From Oscillospiraceae bacterium (GTDB lineage: Bacteria; Bacillota; Clostridia; Oscillospirales; Oscillospiraceae), in assembly GCA_902779945.1 (NCBI GenBank), contig CACZDN010000027.1, positions 26,478-90,477 on the forward strand: 64,000 bases of DNA, read 5' to 3'. The position numbers and the translations under genes were made by a program. Positions within the stretch are counted from its first letter, which is position 1. Every line of letters begins with the position of its first letter. The notes beneath the pieces were generated by a model. That model was given only the letters and a program-made list of their open reading frames with translations. It was not told the origin of the DNA and ran no database searches. Positions 1-8,369 of this stretch are shown in pieces.

Positions 1-1
1 C

Positions 2-175
2 AAGAAATACTATGCCCGTGTGCTGAAAAACAATATGACAAAAGAAGAATTCACCGCGTGGGCAAAAGACGCTGAGAAGCTCCGCGATAAAGCCCTCTCA
101 GAGTATGAGCTTGTGCAGGACGATGACCGTCTATGGATTATCGCCAAACTGAAACAGGATTTGAATGAAAAATAG
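2..175 (+). CDS. C-terminal end of an unrecognised protein (partial at window edge)
   Basis: An open frame enters from the left edge and stops at TAG 173-175, giving the last 57 residues of a protein. The residues are charged and probably helical, with a TKEEFTAWAKDAEKLRDKAL stretch and a C-terminus ending in LKQDLNEK. I recognise no family. It converges on the aldo-keto reductase gene, with about 40 bp between the two stop codons. The codon pattern looks like real coding sequence, but function cannot be given from the fragment. Confidence 0.5.
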   Translation, partial: KKYYARVLKNNMTKEEFTAWAKDAEKLRDKALSEYELVQDDDRLWIIAKLKQDLNEK

Positions 176-215
176 AGGCAGACGAATCTAAACGCCTTAC
201 TACCAGTCTCCCTGA

Positions 216-1343
216 TTAATCTTCAAATTCCTCCGCCACCTGCTCCAGCAGCTTACGAATTGGCAGATGCTGCGGACAGATCTTTTCACACTTGCCGCAT
301 TTGAGGCAGTCTGACGCCTTGCCGTGATCGCGGGTCAGGATGTTCTTGTAATAGTAATCCGTATTCCAGCTGTGGAATGTGGTTTTCAGGTTGTAGCAGG
401 AGAACAGCTCCGGGATCTGGATTTTTTTGGGGCAGTCGTTGTCCAGCACGCAGTAGTGACAGGCTGTGCAGGGGATCATGCCCATGGAAGCGAATATTTC
501 ACGCACTTTATTGACCGCGGCGGTTTCTTCCTCCGTCAACTTCTGGGGATCAGCCATGAAGCTGACGTTTTCTTTGAGCTGTTCGATGGTGGACATGCCT
601 GAGAGCACCATCATCATATTGTCGAAACCCGCCGCGAAGCGCAGAGCGTAGCTGGCATTGCTGCCGCCGTGCAGCGCGTCGAACACCTTCTGCGCTTCCT
701 CCGGGAGCTTGACCAGGCATCCGCCCTTTACCGGTTCCATCACGATGACCGGCTTGCCGTGCTTCACCGCCATTTCGTAGACCTTACGGCTCTCCACAGA
801 GGGATCCTCGTAGTCCACATAGTTGAACTGCATCTGGACTACCTCAATTTCCGGGTACTCGGTGAGGATGCGGTCCAGCACGTCGGCCTTGTCGTGGAAG
901 GATATGCCGAAGTGACGGATCTTCCCCTCGGCTTTCAGCTCCAGCGCCGTCTCATAGGCGCGGCACTTTTTGAACTTCTCATAGATTGCGCCATCCTGGG
1001 CGTGCATCAGATAGAAGTCAAAATACTCCACGCCGCAGGCTTCCAGTTGCTGCTCAAACAGCGGGCGGATCTGATCCTCCCTGGTGAAGAAATGGGTGGA
1101 GAGCTTGTTGGTGAGAATGTACTTATCCCGGGGATAGCGGAAGGTCAGGCCATCGCGAAGAGCCAACTCACTCTTGCCGCCGAGATAGCCGTGAGCGGTG
1201 TCAAAATAGTTGAGGCCGGCGGCGAGAAAGGCGTCCACCATTTCGCAAAACTGCGGCATATCCACTTCGCCGTTTATCATCGGCAGGCGCATGCAGCCAA
1301 AGCCAAACTTGCCATGTATTTCAGAAAAGAATATGTTGGTCAT
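216..1343 (-). CDS. Aldo/keto reductase with C-terminal 4Fe-4S ferredoxin domain
   Basis: About 375 aa. The N-terminal part is an aldo/keto reductase TIM barrel: NYFDTAHGY supplies Asp and Tyr, ILTNKLS the Lys and YLMHAQ the His of the catalytic tetrad. The C-terminal ~80 residues carry cysteine clusters (CTACHYC and CLKCGKCEKICP) typical of the ferredoxin-fused AKR group of anaerobes, so electrons may pass through Fe-S centres rather than only NAD(P)H. The open frame reaches 1406, but ATG at 1343 follows an ATGAGGAC ribosome site and fits the family start. It is the last gene of the minus-strand unit that begins near 6232; the flavodoxin-like gene stops 11 bp upstream. The substrate is unknown. 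Confidence 0.9.
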   Translation of the reverse strand: MTNIFFSEIHGKFGFGCMRLPMINGEVDMPQFCEMVDAFLAAGLNYFDTAHGYLGGKSELALRDGLTFRYPRDKYILTNKLSTHFFTREDQIRPLFEQQLEACGVEYFDFYLMHAQDGAIYEKFKKCRAYETALELKAEGKIRHFGISFHDKADVLDRILTEYPEIEVVQMQFNYVDYEDPSVESRKVYEMAVKHGKPVIVMEPVKGGCLVKLPEEAQKVFDALHGGSNASYALRFAAGFDNMMMVLSGMSTIEQLKENVSFMADPQKLTEEETAAVNKVREIFASMGMIPCTACHYCVLDNDCPKKIQIPELFSCYNLKTTFHSWNTDYYYKNILTRDHGKASDCLKCGKCEKICPQHLPIRKLLEQVAEEFED

Positions 1344-1353
1344 CGTGTTGTCC

Positions 1354-1803
1354 TCATAGTTTCTTAGCCAGCGCCTTGGCGTCCTTCTGTGTCTCAGCCA
1401 TGCCAAGGTAGGTTAGCCCATAGAGCCGGGCAAAGCGGCTGATGGTGTACTCGCCCGCGTCCAGCATCCACTTCTCCGGGGCTTCACCCTGGTATAGGAA
1501 CGCCAGCTTCCGCCCGGCAAGCTCGCCCGGAGCGACCCTGCCGTAGAAGCGATCCAGGAGATTCCGCACCGCGCCGCAGATGTTGTGCCAGTAAACCGGG
1601 GAGCCGACCACAATCGTATCGGCGGCTTTCATCTTGCTCAGTATCCAGTCAAATTCGTCACCCTCCAGCGTGGAGCCGTAGGGGTAAATCCGGTGCTCCG
1701 GGAGCTGAACAGTTTCATACTCTTTTCCAGTCAGCAGAGTTGCAGCCAAGCTGGCTGTGGTGCCCTTGGGGTCAGGGCTACCATTGATGAACAGAATACT
1801 CAT
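1354..1803 (-). CDS. Flavodoxin-like / NADPH-dependent FMN reductase family protein
   Basis: 149 aa. The N-terminal FINGSPDPKGTTASL is the phosphate-binding loop of the NADPH-dependent FMN reductase/WrbA fold. VVGSPVYWHNICGAVRNLLD is the second conserved flavin-contact segment. A strong AAGGAG precedes ATG 1803. It probably binds FMN and carries electrons or reduces quinone-like substrates in the cytoplasm. It sits between the large esterase and the ferredoxin-type AKR in the LysR-linked unit. The C-terminus is short but complete for the family. Confidence 0.85.
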   Translation of the reverse strand: MSILFINGSPDPKGTTASLAATLLTGKEYETVQLPEHRIYPYGSTLEGDEFDWILSKMKAADTIVVGSPVYWHNICGAVRNLLDRFYGRVAPGELAGRKLAFLYQGEAPEKWMLDAGEYTISRFARLYGLTYLGMAETQKDAKALAKKL

Positions 1804-1818
1804 ATTTTAGTTCTCCTT

Positions 1819-3684
1819 TCAGGTCATATTGCGTTCCCAGAAAGCGACCGCATTGTCGAGCCAGCCTTCGGCCACCGTGCCAATGCCGAGGCCGAAGCCG
1901 TGAGGCAGGCCGTCGAAGATCTCGATCTCCGCGTCTGTGCCGTTTGCCCGGATAGCCTTGATGCGTCTCTCCATGGTCCTGTAGCTTGCAATCCCGTCCG
2001 AGGTGCCCACCGCACTGTAAGTCGGCGGTTCCGTCCCGGTCACCTCGGAGAGCCCGGTGTAATTGACGATGACCGCCGCGGGCCGGGGCCAGGCCGCCTC
2101 TCCGAAGGATTCCGTCCCATAGGAGCCCAGCCAGGCCGCCATCCTCGCGCCCGCGCTGCCGCCCCAGAGGGAGTAGTCGGTCATATCGATCTGAAGCTCG
2201 TCCGCGTGCTCATGGAGAAAGGCAATGGCCCGTGCCAGATCCTCGCAGGCAGTCTGCGCGCCGGGGCGGTAGATCAGCGCAAAGGCGTTGTAGCCTATCT
2301 TGCTCAGCTCCAGCGCGTGGGGGAAGCTGTCGTGCATCGCGCCAACATAGGCAAAGCCGCCTCCCGCGTTGCAGATAGCCACTTTAGCCTCCGGCTCACC
2401 CCGGAAGAAGAAAAGACCTGTATCCTTTTTTGCGGAATCTGCGGCTTTTTCCGCGTCGGTGTAGATGTCATAAAAGATCGTCTCGCCGGATTCGGCCCGG
2501 TGCTTGAGTGTGTTCACGATCTCTACGGTGGTGTCGGGGACAATGTAGTTATACCAGGTCAGGCGGAGATTGCCCAGGGTGTCACCGCTGTAGTAAGAGC
2601 TCTGCACGGGGAAAAGCAGGCGGCCATATTCTCCAAAGGCGGGGTCGTTCATGACCTCGCTGATTCTACTTTCAGCCGTATAATCCGTACTATCTCCCCC
2701 TTCCTCTTTGAAGAACAGCGGCAGGGCGTTGTACAGGTATTCCTGCACGGCGTTGAAGTCATGGTATCCGCCGTCCTTCTGGTAGAATACATAGTGCTCC
2801 GGGGTGAAGAGTTCTCTGGAAAGCATCTCATCCGCCATCATGAGCGACTGGCTCTTTACAGAGTCGCGTGTACCGACGGCATGATAGATGAAGTAGCCGC
2901 GCTCATCCAGGTCGTTGTCCTGAACAAGCTGTTCGATGAAGTCCACGTTCTTTTCAATCTGGAAGTCCCCGTAAGTCCCATAATACCAGCTCGACCCGCT
3001 CATGGGCAAGAAGTATCGGATATAATCCGTGTCGTGGCAGAATTCCAGCCAGGTAGTGACGGAACCCAGAGAGAAGCCGCCGAAGGCCCGGTGGTCGCGA
3101 GAGGCTTTCAGATCCTCGTCGGAGGGAGATGCCGCATAGGTATGGTACTTTCCTTCCACGGTCGGCATCAGGTGGTTTTCAAAGTCCAGGTGGAAGGCGC
3201 GAAACTCCTCGATGGAGCTTGAGAAATCCGTGCTGCTGTTGGCGTTGTAAAAGGTAGCCGAGACGATGATGAGGGGCGGAATATCGCCGTTTGCGATCAG
3301 GTTGTCAAAGACGTTTTTTATCTCGCTCAACTCGAAGTATTCCCCGGCGTGTCCGCCCCAGCCGTGCATCAGGTAGAGAATGTCATAACGCTTTTCCGTA
3401 TCGTTCTCATCGTAGCCGTAGGGTGTGTAGACATAGGCCGTCTTAGTGATGGGCGCGCTGTCGCGGACGTAGTCCTCGGAATCGTACTCCAGGCGTGTGA
3501 CTTTACCTGGTCGCGCGGACGCCTCTCTGTACGCTGCGGGCACTGCCGCGGTGTAGCCTGTTTGAGCGATTTGTGTTTCTGAGGCTGCTTCTGATGCGTG
3601 GGCCGCGTTTCCTTTACCGGTCAGGAAAGTGCCGACTGCGATGCAAAAGCATGCTGCGATCATAAGATAGATTGCATTTTTCAA
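1819..3684 (-). CDS. Secreted two-domain esterase (two alpha/beta hydrolase domains)
   Basis: 621 aa starting at TTG 3684: GGAAGGATCC lies at SD distance, and the nearest ATG is out of frame. An N-terminal signal peptide (hydrophobic IYLMIAACFCIAVGTFL, then an Ala-rich region) points to export. Residues ~55-330 look like an enterochelin/feruloyl-esterase domain, with LYLMHGWGG and the nucleophile elbow FGGFSLGS. Residues ~430-620 form a second alpha/beta hydrolase with VAICNAGGG, nucleophile elbow LWGGSAGAR and a late GLPHGFGLG supplying the catalytic His. Such fusions act on esterified carbohydrates or phenolics; the exact substrate is not visible. A repeat-filled gap of ~335 bp separates it from the upstream hydrolase gene, so it may have its own promoter. 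Confidence 0.85.
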   Translation of the reverse strand: MKNAIYLMIAACFCIAVGTFLTGKGNAAHASEAASETQIAQTGYTAAVPAAYREASARPGKVTRLEYDSEDYVRDSAPITKTAYVYTPYGYDENDTEKRYDILYLMHGWGGHAGEYFELSEIKNVFDNLIANGDIPPLIIVSATFYNANSSTDFSSSIEEFRAFHLDFENHLMPTVEGKYHTYAASPSDEDLKASRDHRAFGGFSLGSVTTWLEFCHDTDYIRYFLPMSGSSWYYGTYGDFQIEKNVDFIEQLVQDNDLDERGYFIYHAVGTRDSVKSQSLMMADEMLSRELFTPEHYVFYQKDGGYHDFNAVQEYLYNALPLFFKEEGGDSTDYTAESRISEVMNDPAFGEYGRLLFPVQSSYYSGDTLGNLRLTWYNYIVPDTTVEIVNTLKHRAESGETIFYDIYTDAEKAADSAKKDTGLFFFRGEPEAKVAICNAGGGFAYVGAMHDSFPHALELSKIGYNAFALIYRPGAQTACEDLARAIAFLHEHADELQIDMTDYSLWGGSAGARMAAWLGSYGTESFGEAAWPRPAAVIVNYTGLSEVTGTEPPTYSAVGTSDGIASYRTMERRIKAIRANGTDAEIEIFDGLPHGFGLGIGTVAEGWLDNAVAFWERNMT

Positions 3685-3707
3685 AATGGATCCTTCCTTT
3701 TACTTGG

Positions 3708-3870
3708 GGAAACGCTGAATAAATCGCCGCGCACGTCTTGACGGCGTATTTCCCGTCTGTCTTTGCCTGAAAAGCTTGAAATACACAAAGTATTCCTGCA
3801 CTTTTCAGGCTTCGACAGCCGAAAAATCCGTTCGCCAATCCGCACACTTCGATTTAATCAGCGCTTCCTT
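3708..3870. repeat. MITE-like element, second family (terminal inverted repeat, hairpin core)
   Basis: The left end GGGGAAACGCTGAATAAATC (3707-3726) is matched in inverse by GATTTAATCAGCGCTTCC (3851-3868), about 16 of 20 positions. The interior contains GAAATACACAAAGTATTCC, the same hairpin core found (inverted) in the more abundant MITE family of this window. No protein is encoded. It lies directly upstream of the esterase gene and next to the MITE at 3911, so the two elements form a double insertion. Only one copy was seen here. Confidence 0.6.
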
Positions 3871-3910
3871 AGAATCCCCCGCCTTAATCGACGGAGGATT
3901 CCTGTGTTTT

Positions 3911-4073
3911 AAGGCAATACCGCATAATTCGGCAAGAGCAGATCCTGAGAAAATTTGAGTTCTGATAAAGGCAGTTTTTCGCAGATGTACTTTGTGTACC
4001 TCAAGAAAAAGTGACGAAATCAGGGCACAAATTTTCCAGGAGATGCCGAAGGCGGATTGTGCGGTGTTGCCTT
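3911..4073 (+). repeat. MITE-like repeat, copy 1 (GTAC subfamily)
   Basis: 163 bp with ends AAGGCAATACCGCA and TGCGGTGTTGCCTT as terminal inverted repeats. The central hairpin is GTAC-TTTGT-GTAC. The right end lies inside the 3' end of the alpha/beta hydrolase gene and supplies its last ~16 codons and stop. Confidence 0.9.
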
Positions 4074-5054
4074 GAAAGCGTCGAGCTTGTTCACTGCCGC
4101 GCACACATATTCCTCCACCCAGTAGGTGCGGATGTGGCTGGCATTGGGGATTGTGTATAGTTCTTTGTCATCGGCATTGACCGCCTTAATGAAAGCGTCC
4201 ACGCTCATATACAGCGTGTCGGCCTTCTCGCCGCAGATCATCAGCAGCGGCTGGTCGATGAGATCCATGCGGTCCTCCACGTCGAATGCGATCAGCTTCA
4301 TGAACGATTCCGCCGTGTAGCTGCCCGTGGCGTTGGGGTGCCTGTGGGTCAGGCCATAATACTCAATGCCGTCCCGGTAAAGGGTGTTTTCCGGCAGGGT
4401 CAGCATCTGGGCACGCAGCTCCTCGTCGGTCTTGTCGGGAGGCAGGAAACCGATGTACTCCACCTCACCGCGCAGCTCTTTTGCCCTTGCTGCGGCCGCC
4501 TGACGCAGCCGTTTCTGCGCTCCTGCTTTGTCCGCGTCGTGGAAGCCGTTGCGGCGGACACGGCCGGAATTGAACATGGAGAGAGTCGCCACCGCCTTGA
4601 TGCGTTTGTCTGTCTGGGCGCAGGCCAGGGTGTATCCGCCGCCACCGCAGATGCCGAGGGCACCGATGCGTGAAAAGTCCACCTTGGGAAGCTGGGAGAG
4701 GTAGTCCACCATGCCGTTCACGTCCCCGATGCGGTTGGCGGGATAGTCCCGCAGTCGGGGCTCACCGCCGCTCTCCCCCTGATAACGGGCGTCACAGGCC
4801 AGTGTGATAAAGCCAAGCTCCGCAAGCCTTTGCGCATACAGGCCCGCCACCTGCTCCTTACAGCCGCCGTTGGGGTGGGCCACCGTGACGGCAGGATATT
4901 TTTTCTTGTTCTTCTCACTGTAATCCGCGGGCAGGTAGAGATTCGCCGCAGCCTCGATGCCGTCCACCGTGTAGCGCACGGGACGGATGTTGACTTTGCC
5001 GGGCTCGTTTGCCTCGATCGCCCCGCCGTAGATCAGTCCGAAAGGATTCGACAT
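4020..5054 (-). CDS. Alpha/beta hydrolase (dienelactone-hydrolase-like, Cys nucleophile), MITE-derived C-terminus
   Basis: 344 aa with an AAGGGGG ribosome site before ATG 5054. VAHPNGGCKEQV is the oxyanion region, GALGICGGGGY is the nucleophile elbow with Cys where Ser is usual, and ASHIRTYW carries the catalytic His. Paralogues at 11153 and 20244 share this layout. The ~16 residues after LDAFK (ATPHNPPSASPGKFVP) are encoded by the inserted repeat at 3911-4073, so the natural end was replaced. The catalytic His is upstream of the junction, so activity may be kept. It is the third gene after flavodoxins 5591 and 5068, 13 bp downstream of the latter. Confidence 0.87.
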   Translation of the reverse strand: MSNPFGLIYGGAIEANEPGKVNIRPVRYTVDGIEAAANLYLPADYSEKNKKKYPAVTVAHPNGGCKEQVAGLYAQRLAELGFITLACDARYQGESGGEPRLRDYPANRIGDVNGMVDYLSQLPKVDFSRIGALGICGGGGYTLACAQTDKRIKAVATLSMFNSGRVRRNGFHDADKAGAQKRLRQAAAARAKELRGEVEYIGFLPPDKTDEELRAQMLTLPENTLYRDGIEYYGLTHRHPNATGSYTAESFMKLIAFDVEDRMDLIDQPLLMICGEKADTLYMSVDAFIKAVNADDKELYTIPNASHIRTYWVEEYVCAAVNKLDAFKATPHNPPSASPGKFVP

Positions 5055-5067
5055 ATCCGTATCCCCC

Positions 5068-5556
5068 TTACTTTAATCCCAGTTTTTCTAGCCATTTGCT
5101 GATCGCTTTTGCATCGCCGCGTTCTGCGCTGCGCATCTCCATGGGCAGGCCGTCGAGCACACGGGCTTTGGGCTCCAATTGCTTGATCGTGCGGTAAGTT
5201 CCGCCGTCTTCGGAACCCATGTGGGTATTGAACGGAATAATGGTCTTGCCGGAAAAATCATACTTATCAAAGAAGGTGTACAGGATCATCGGGAAGGTGT
5301 ACCACCACATGGGGTAGCCCACTAAGATCGTGTCGTAGTCCTGGACAGGGATCTCGTTCTTGATAACCGGGCGGGCATTGCTGTCATGTTCCTGCTTGGC
5401 CAGCTTCGCGAGCTGGTTGTAATGATCCCGGTTGCTGTCGTAGGGCACAAGCGGCTCGATCTCCACAAGATCGGCGCCTGTCTGCTTTGCAATGATCTCG
5501 GCCATGTTCTTTGCCGTCCCGTATACGGAAAAATAAACAACAAGTGATTTGTTCAT
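5068..5556 (-). CDS. Flavodoxin
   Basis: 162 aa. LVVYFSVYGTAKNMAEII is the FMN phosphate loop. LVGYPMWWYTFPMILYTFF and GKTIIPFNTHMGS are the two further flavin loops of the Flavodoxin_4-type family, and the final helix KWLEKLGLK is intact. No signal peptide is present, so it is cytoplasmic. Gaps of 34 bp to the secreted flavodoxin and 13 bp to the hydrolase point to one operon. It probably donates electrons to, or itself reduces, small substrates in the LysR-linked pathway. Confidence 0.92.
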   Translation of the reverse strand: MNKSLVVYFSVYGTAKNMAEIIAKQTGADLVEIEPLVPYDSNRDHYNQLAKLAKQEHDSNARPVIKNEIPVQDYDTILVGYPMWWYTFPMILYTFFDKYDFSGKTIIPFNTHMGSEDGGTYRTIKQLEPKARVLDGLPMEMRSAERGDAKAISKWLEKLGLK

Positions 5557-5590
5557 TTTCGCTTCTCCACCATCATATCTTTGGTGATTA

Positions 5591-6232
5591 TTATTTCATC
5601 CAGTCCTGCGTATCAAGGTACTCCGTAAATTCTTTCTGAGCCGCCTCGTTGTCGATCATGGCGCTCAGGGAGTACTGGGCGAAGATCTCCATATCTGGCT
5701 GAAACTCTGCAAGCTCCTTCAGGATGCCGCTGTTGCCGCTTCCCCGGTTGATGCTGAAGTAAGCAAGCTGTTTGCCGGAGAGATCCACCTGCTGGAAGAA
5801 GCTGCGCACCGGCTGCGGCATCGTGTACCACCAGATTGGAGAGAGAAAATAGATCGTGTCGTACTCTTTCCATTCCGGCAGCGGATCACTAAAGCTGAAC
5901 TGTCTGTTTTCGTTTTTGTCCGTCTGTGCGCCGTCCACCATATCCTCAAACTTCGGCGCGTAGGGCTCTGTGATATGAAGGGCATAGACCTCGGCCCCGG
6001 TGCGCTCCTTGAGCATATCGGCCATCACCAGCACATTGCTGCGGTCACGGTAGCGCTCAGTCTCTGCGATGCTTGCCTGGCTTACGGCGTCGATGTCCAG
6101 TCCCTCGGTGTTGATGTTCTCGCTGTAATCAAAGTAGATGATCAAAGCCTTCTCCGGTTCGGCAGCTACGGCAGGGCTTGCGGCCAGAATGAGCGTCAGA
6201 ATAACAAGGCTTACAAGAATGATTTTTTTCAT
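5591..6232 (-). CDS. Exported flavodoxin-family protein
   Basis: 213 aa. MKKIILVSLVILTLILAASP followed by AVAAEP is a signal peptide with an Ala-x-Ala cleavage site. The mature part is flavodoxin-like (ALIIYFDYSENI, then FLSPIWWYTMPQPVRSFF and KQLAYFSINRGSGNSG). Flavodoxins are normally cytoplasmic, so an exported one suggests an extracytoplasmic flavin redox step. It is the first gene of the unit; the shared LysR-type promoter block lies at 6305-6346, about 75 bp upstream. Confidence 0.85.
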   Translation of the reverse strand: MKKIILVSLVILTLILAASPAVAAEPEKALIIYFDYSENINTEGLDIDAVSQASIAETERYRDRSNVLVMADMLKERTGAEVYALHITEPYAPKFEDMVDGAQTDKNENRQFSFSDPLPEWKEYDTIYFLSPIWWYTMPQPVRSFFQQVDLSGKQLAYFSINRGSGNSGILKELAEFQPDMEIFAQYSLSAMIDNEAAQKEFTEYLDTQDWMK

Positions 6233-6304
6233 GGGTATTTCCTCCTGTGAATCATAGATTTGTTTTTCCTGTCGTGTAAAAGTGTATCAGAAGAGCTTTC
6301 AAAT

Positions 6305-6346
6305 GTACAATGCCGATTGCGTATACTGCTATAAGTACAACTTATA
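6305..6346 (-). promoter_or_regulatory. Shared LysR-type promoter/operator block, copy A
   Basis: Plus-strand reading: GTACAATGCC, spacer, ATACTGC, then the palindrome TATAAGTACAACTTATA at 6330-6346 (TATAAGT-ACA-ACTTATA, perfect). Read on the minus strand, the T-N11-A type box lies upstream of a weak -35 and a TACATT -10. Nearly identical blocks stand at 9498, 11067 and 12079. Confidence 0.75.
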
Positions 6347-6398
6347 CTGAATGTTACTCCGCTTTGTTTCCCGATTCCCATTACATAGTACAATTTTC

Positions 6399-6427
6399 TT
6401 GCAATTATCTTTTCTATCCGGTATAAT
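6399..6427 (+). promoter_or_regulatory. Promoter of the divergent lysR gene
   Basis: TTGCAA (6399-6404), 17 bp, TATAAT (6422-6427), then a GAGGTG ribosome site before ATG 6461. It lies back to back with the operator block at 6305-6346, the usual LysR arrangement. Confidence 0.75.
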
Positions 6428-6460
6428 ACAATAAACAGACCGAATACTGAGGTGATCCTG

Positions 6461-7321
6461 ATGATTGAAATCTATCTGCTGGAGCAGTTGGAAGCCTTTG
6501 CGCGCTGCGGAACCTTGTCCGGTGCAGCAGAAGAGCTGCATTTAAGCCAGCCCGCGCTGACACGCTCCATGAAAAAGCTGGAGGAGTTGATCGGCGTTCC
6601 CCTCTTTGAGCGGCAGAAGAACAAGCTGGTACTCAACGAAAACGGGAAGCTCACCGCCGAGTATGCCCGCCGGGTACTGGAGCAGGATCGTGAGATCGCC
6701 GGACTTGTCCGGGCCTTTGACCGGCGCAATCATACGATCAGCATCGGCGGCTGTGCGCCGGTACCGGTACAGCAGCTCGTGCCGCAGGTCACCGCACTCT
6801 ATGAGGATATGACGGTCTCGCAGGAGGTTCACCCAGATGCGCCGCTGTTGGACGGTTTGCAGGACGGTACTTTCCAGTTGGTCATTCTTCATGAGGAGCC
6901 CGCCGATAAAGCACTGTATTGGGTGCCGTACGGGGAAGAAAAACTGTACATCGTTCTCCCGAAGGATCATCCGCTGGCTGGCCGTGAGGGCATCTGGCTG
7001 AAAGAACTGGAGAGCATGAACATCCTCCTGTTCAGTCAGATCGGTTTCTGGTATGAGCTGTGCGTCGATAAGATCCCCAATCCGCATTTTCTGCTGCAGA
7101 ACGATTTTGAAGCCTTCGGCGAGCTGATCAAGGCCTCCAACCTGCCTGTTTTCACCTCCAGTTATTTTATGGAACATGATCCGACGCCGGATTTCTACAC
7201 GGAGAATACCCGTGTGATCCTCCCCATTCTGGATCAAGAGGCTGACGTCCGCTATTATCTTGCCTGCAGGCTCGACGACAAAAAGCGCTTTAGCGCGCTG
7301 TTCAAAAGGATCTCGGGATAA
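6461..7321 (+). CDS. LysR-family transcriptional regulator
   Basis: 286 aa. The N-terminal winged helix reads LEQLEAFARCGTLSGAAEEL, then HLSQPALTRSMKKLEELIG, matching the LysR HTH signature. Residues ~90-286 form the periplasmic-binding-like effector domain. ATG 6461 after GAGGTGATCCTG is preferred to GTG 6452. It is transcribed divergently from the flavodoxin/hydrolase operon and is the obvious candidate to bind the four TATAA-N7-TTATA boxes. Its effector may be a substrate of the reductases or hydrolases. Confidence 0.92.
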   Translation: MIEIYLLEQLEAFARCGTLSGAAEELHLSQPALTRSMKKLEELIGVPLFERQKNKLVLNENGKLTAEYARRVLEQDREIAGLVRAFDRRNHTISIGGCAPVPVQQLVPQVTALYEDMTVSQEVHPDAPLLDGLQDGTFQLVILHEEPADKALYWVPYGEEKLYIVLPKDHPLAGREGIWLKELESMNILLFSQIGFWYELCVDKIPNPHFLLQNDFEAFGELIKASNLPVFTSSYFMEHDPTPDFYTENTRVILPILDQEADVRYYLACRLDDKKRFSALFKRISG

Positions 7322-7328
7322 AGAAGGG

Positions 7329-7472
7329 GCTGTCTCAAAATGCATGTTAACCCAAAACCGTAGGGGTCGATCCCCAGATCGACCCGTTGCATTACACACA
7401 TTGTCGTAAAACAGCGGGCCGATGAGGGCATCGGCCCCTACGATTTCGCATGGTTATGCATTTTGAGACAGC
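7329..7472. repeat. Inverted-repeat element containing GGTCGATCCCCAGATCGACC unit
   Basis: Ends GGCTGTCTCAAAATGCAT and ATGCATTTTGAGACAGC are inverted repeats about 110 bp apart. Inside lie two smaller palindromic units: a CGTAGGGGTCGATCCCCAG block (7359-7386) and GGGCCGATGAGGGCATCGGC. The first block recurs exactly at 41032-41059. It lies between two convergent genes, so it could also work as a bidirectional terminator, though no clear T-run is present. Confidence 0.6.
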
Positions 7473-7484
7473 ACGTTTATCATC

Positions 7485-8324
7485 TTAAATATCTTCTTTC
7501 AATTCCATCGTCGCGTAGGCTGCGACCATCTCCGGCGTCGCGTTATAGTAACGCACGCCCTTGTTGACCTTTGCGATTTCCGCCATATCCTCATCTGTCA
7601 GCTCAAAATCAAAGATATCGAGATTGTCACGGATGTGATCGGGATTCTTGGAGCCCGGGAAAATCACGTTGCCGCTCTGCACATGCCAGCGCAGGATGAT
7701 CTGGACGTTACTCTTGCCGTATTTCTCCGCGAGCTTTGTGAACACAGGTTCGTTCACCAGATTCTTATCGCCGTGTCCAAGGGGATACCAGGCCATCATC
7801 CCCATGCCGGTATCGCGCAGGAGCTTCTTCAGCTCATTCTGGGGATAGTAGGGATGCGCCTCCACCTGCACGATCTGGGGCTTGATTTCCGCGATTTCCA
7901 GCACTTCCCGGATCAGTTCTTCCGGGAAGTTGGAAAGGCCGATGGCTCTCACCTTGCCTTCTTTGTATGCCTTCTCCATCGCGCGATACCCGGCCTTCCA
8001 GTTGCCCGCGGGCTGATGGAGGAGCAGAAGGTCGATATAGCCCGTTCCGAGGCGCCCCAGCGTCTCATCCACAGCGGTCTCTTTTTCGTACACAGTGGGC
8101 CAGAGCTTGGTCACAAGGAAGATCTCCTCGCGGGCGACACCGCTCTTTTGGATGCCGCGGCCGGTGCCGCTCTCATTCATATAGCCGTTGGCCGTGTCAA
8201 TGAGCCGGATGCCGCTTTTCAGTGCACTCTCTACCGCTGCCTCTGCCTGATCCGGCGTCATCATAAACACGCCGATCCCCGCCATGGGCATTTCGATTCC
8301 GTTGTTGAGCCTTAAGCTTTCCAT
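7485..8324 (-). CDS. Aldo/keto reductase (2,5-diketogluconate reductase type)
   Basis: 279 aa, the full size of the short AKR group. RLIDTANGYMNE provides Asp and Tyr, LVTKLWP the Lys and LLLLHQP the His. IFPGSKNPDHIRDN is the NADPH 2'-phosphate loop. The start lies close behind a GGGGGAGG site. It follows the secreted hydrolase gene by ~45 bp in the unit driven from the block at 9498. It likely reduces an aldehyde or keto group using NADPH in the cytoplasm. Confidence 0.92.
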   Translation of the reverse strand: MESLRLNNGIEMPMAGIGVFMMTPDQAEAAVESALKSGIRLIDTANGYMNESGTGRGIQKSGVAREEIFLVTKLWPTVYEKETAVDETLGRLGTGYIDLLLLHQPAGNWKAGYRAMEKAYKEGKVRAIGLSNFPEELIREVLEIAEIKPQIVQVEAHPYYPQNELKKLLRDTGMGMMAWYPLGHGDKNLVNEPVFTKLAEKYGKSNVQIILRWHVQSGNVIFPGSKNPDHIRDNLDIFDFELTDEDMAEIAKVNKGVRYYNATPEMVAAYATMELKEDI

Positions 8325-8369
8325 TTTAGTCCTCCCCCAAATTTCTGTTATGGTATTTTTTCTATAATT

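Noticed and set aside
1585-3222. Long open frame of 545 codons on the plus strand
   Set aside because: It lies fully antisense to the two-domain esterase, has no ribosome site and no recognisable motif. High GC favours such shadow frames.
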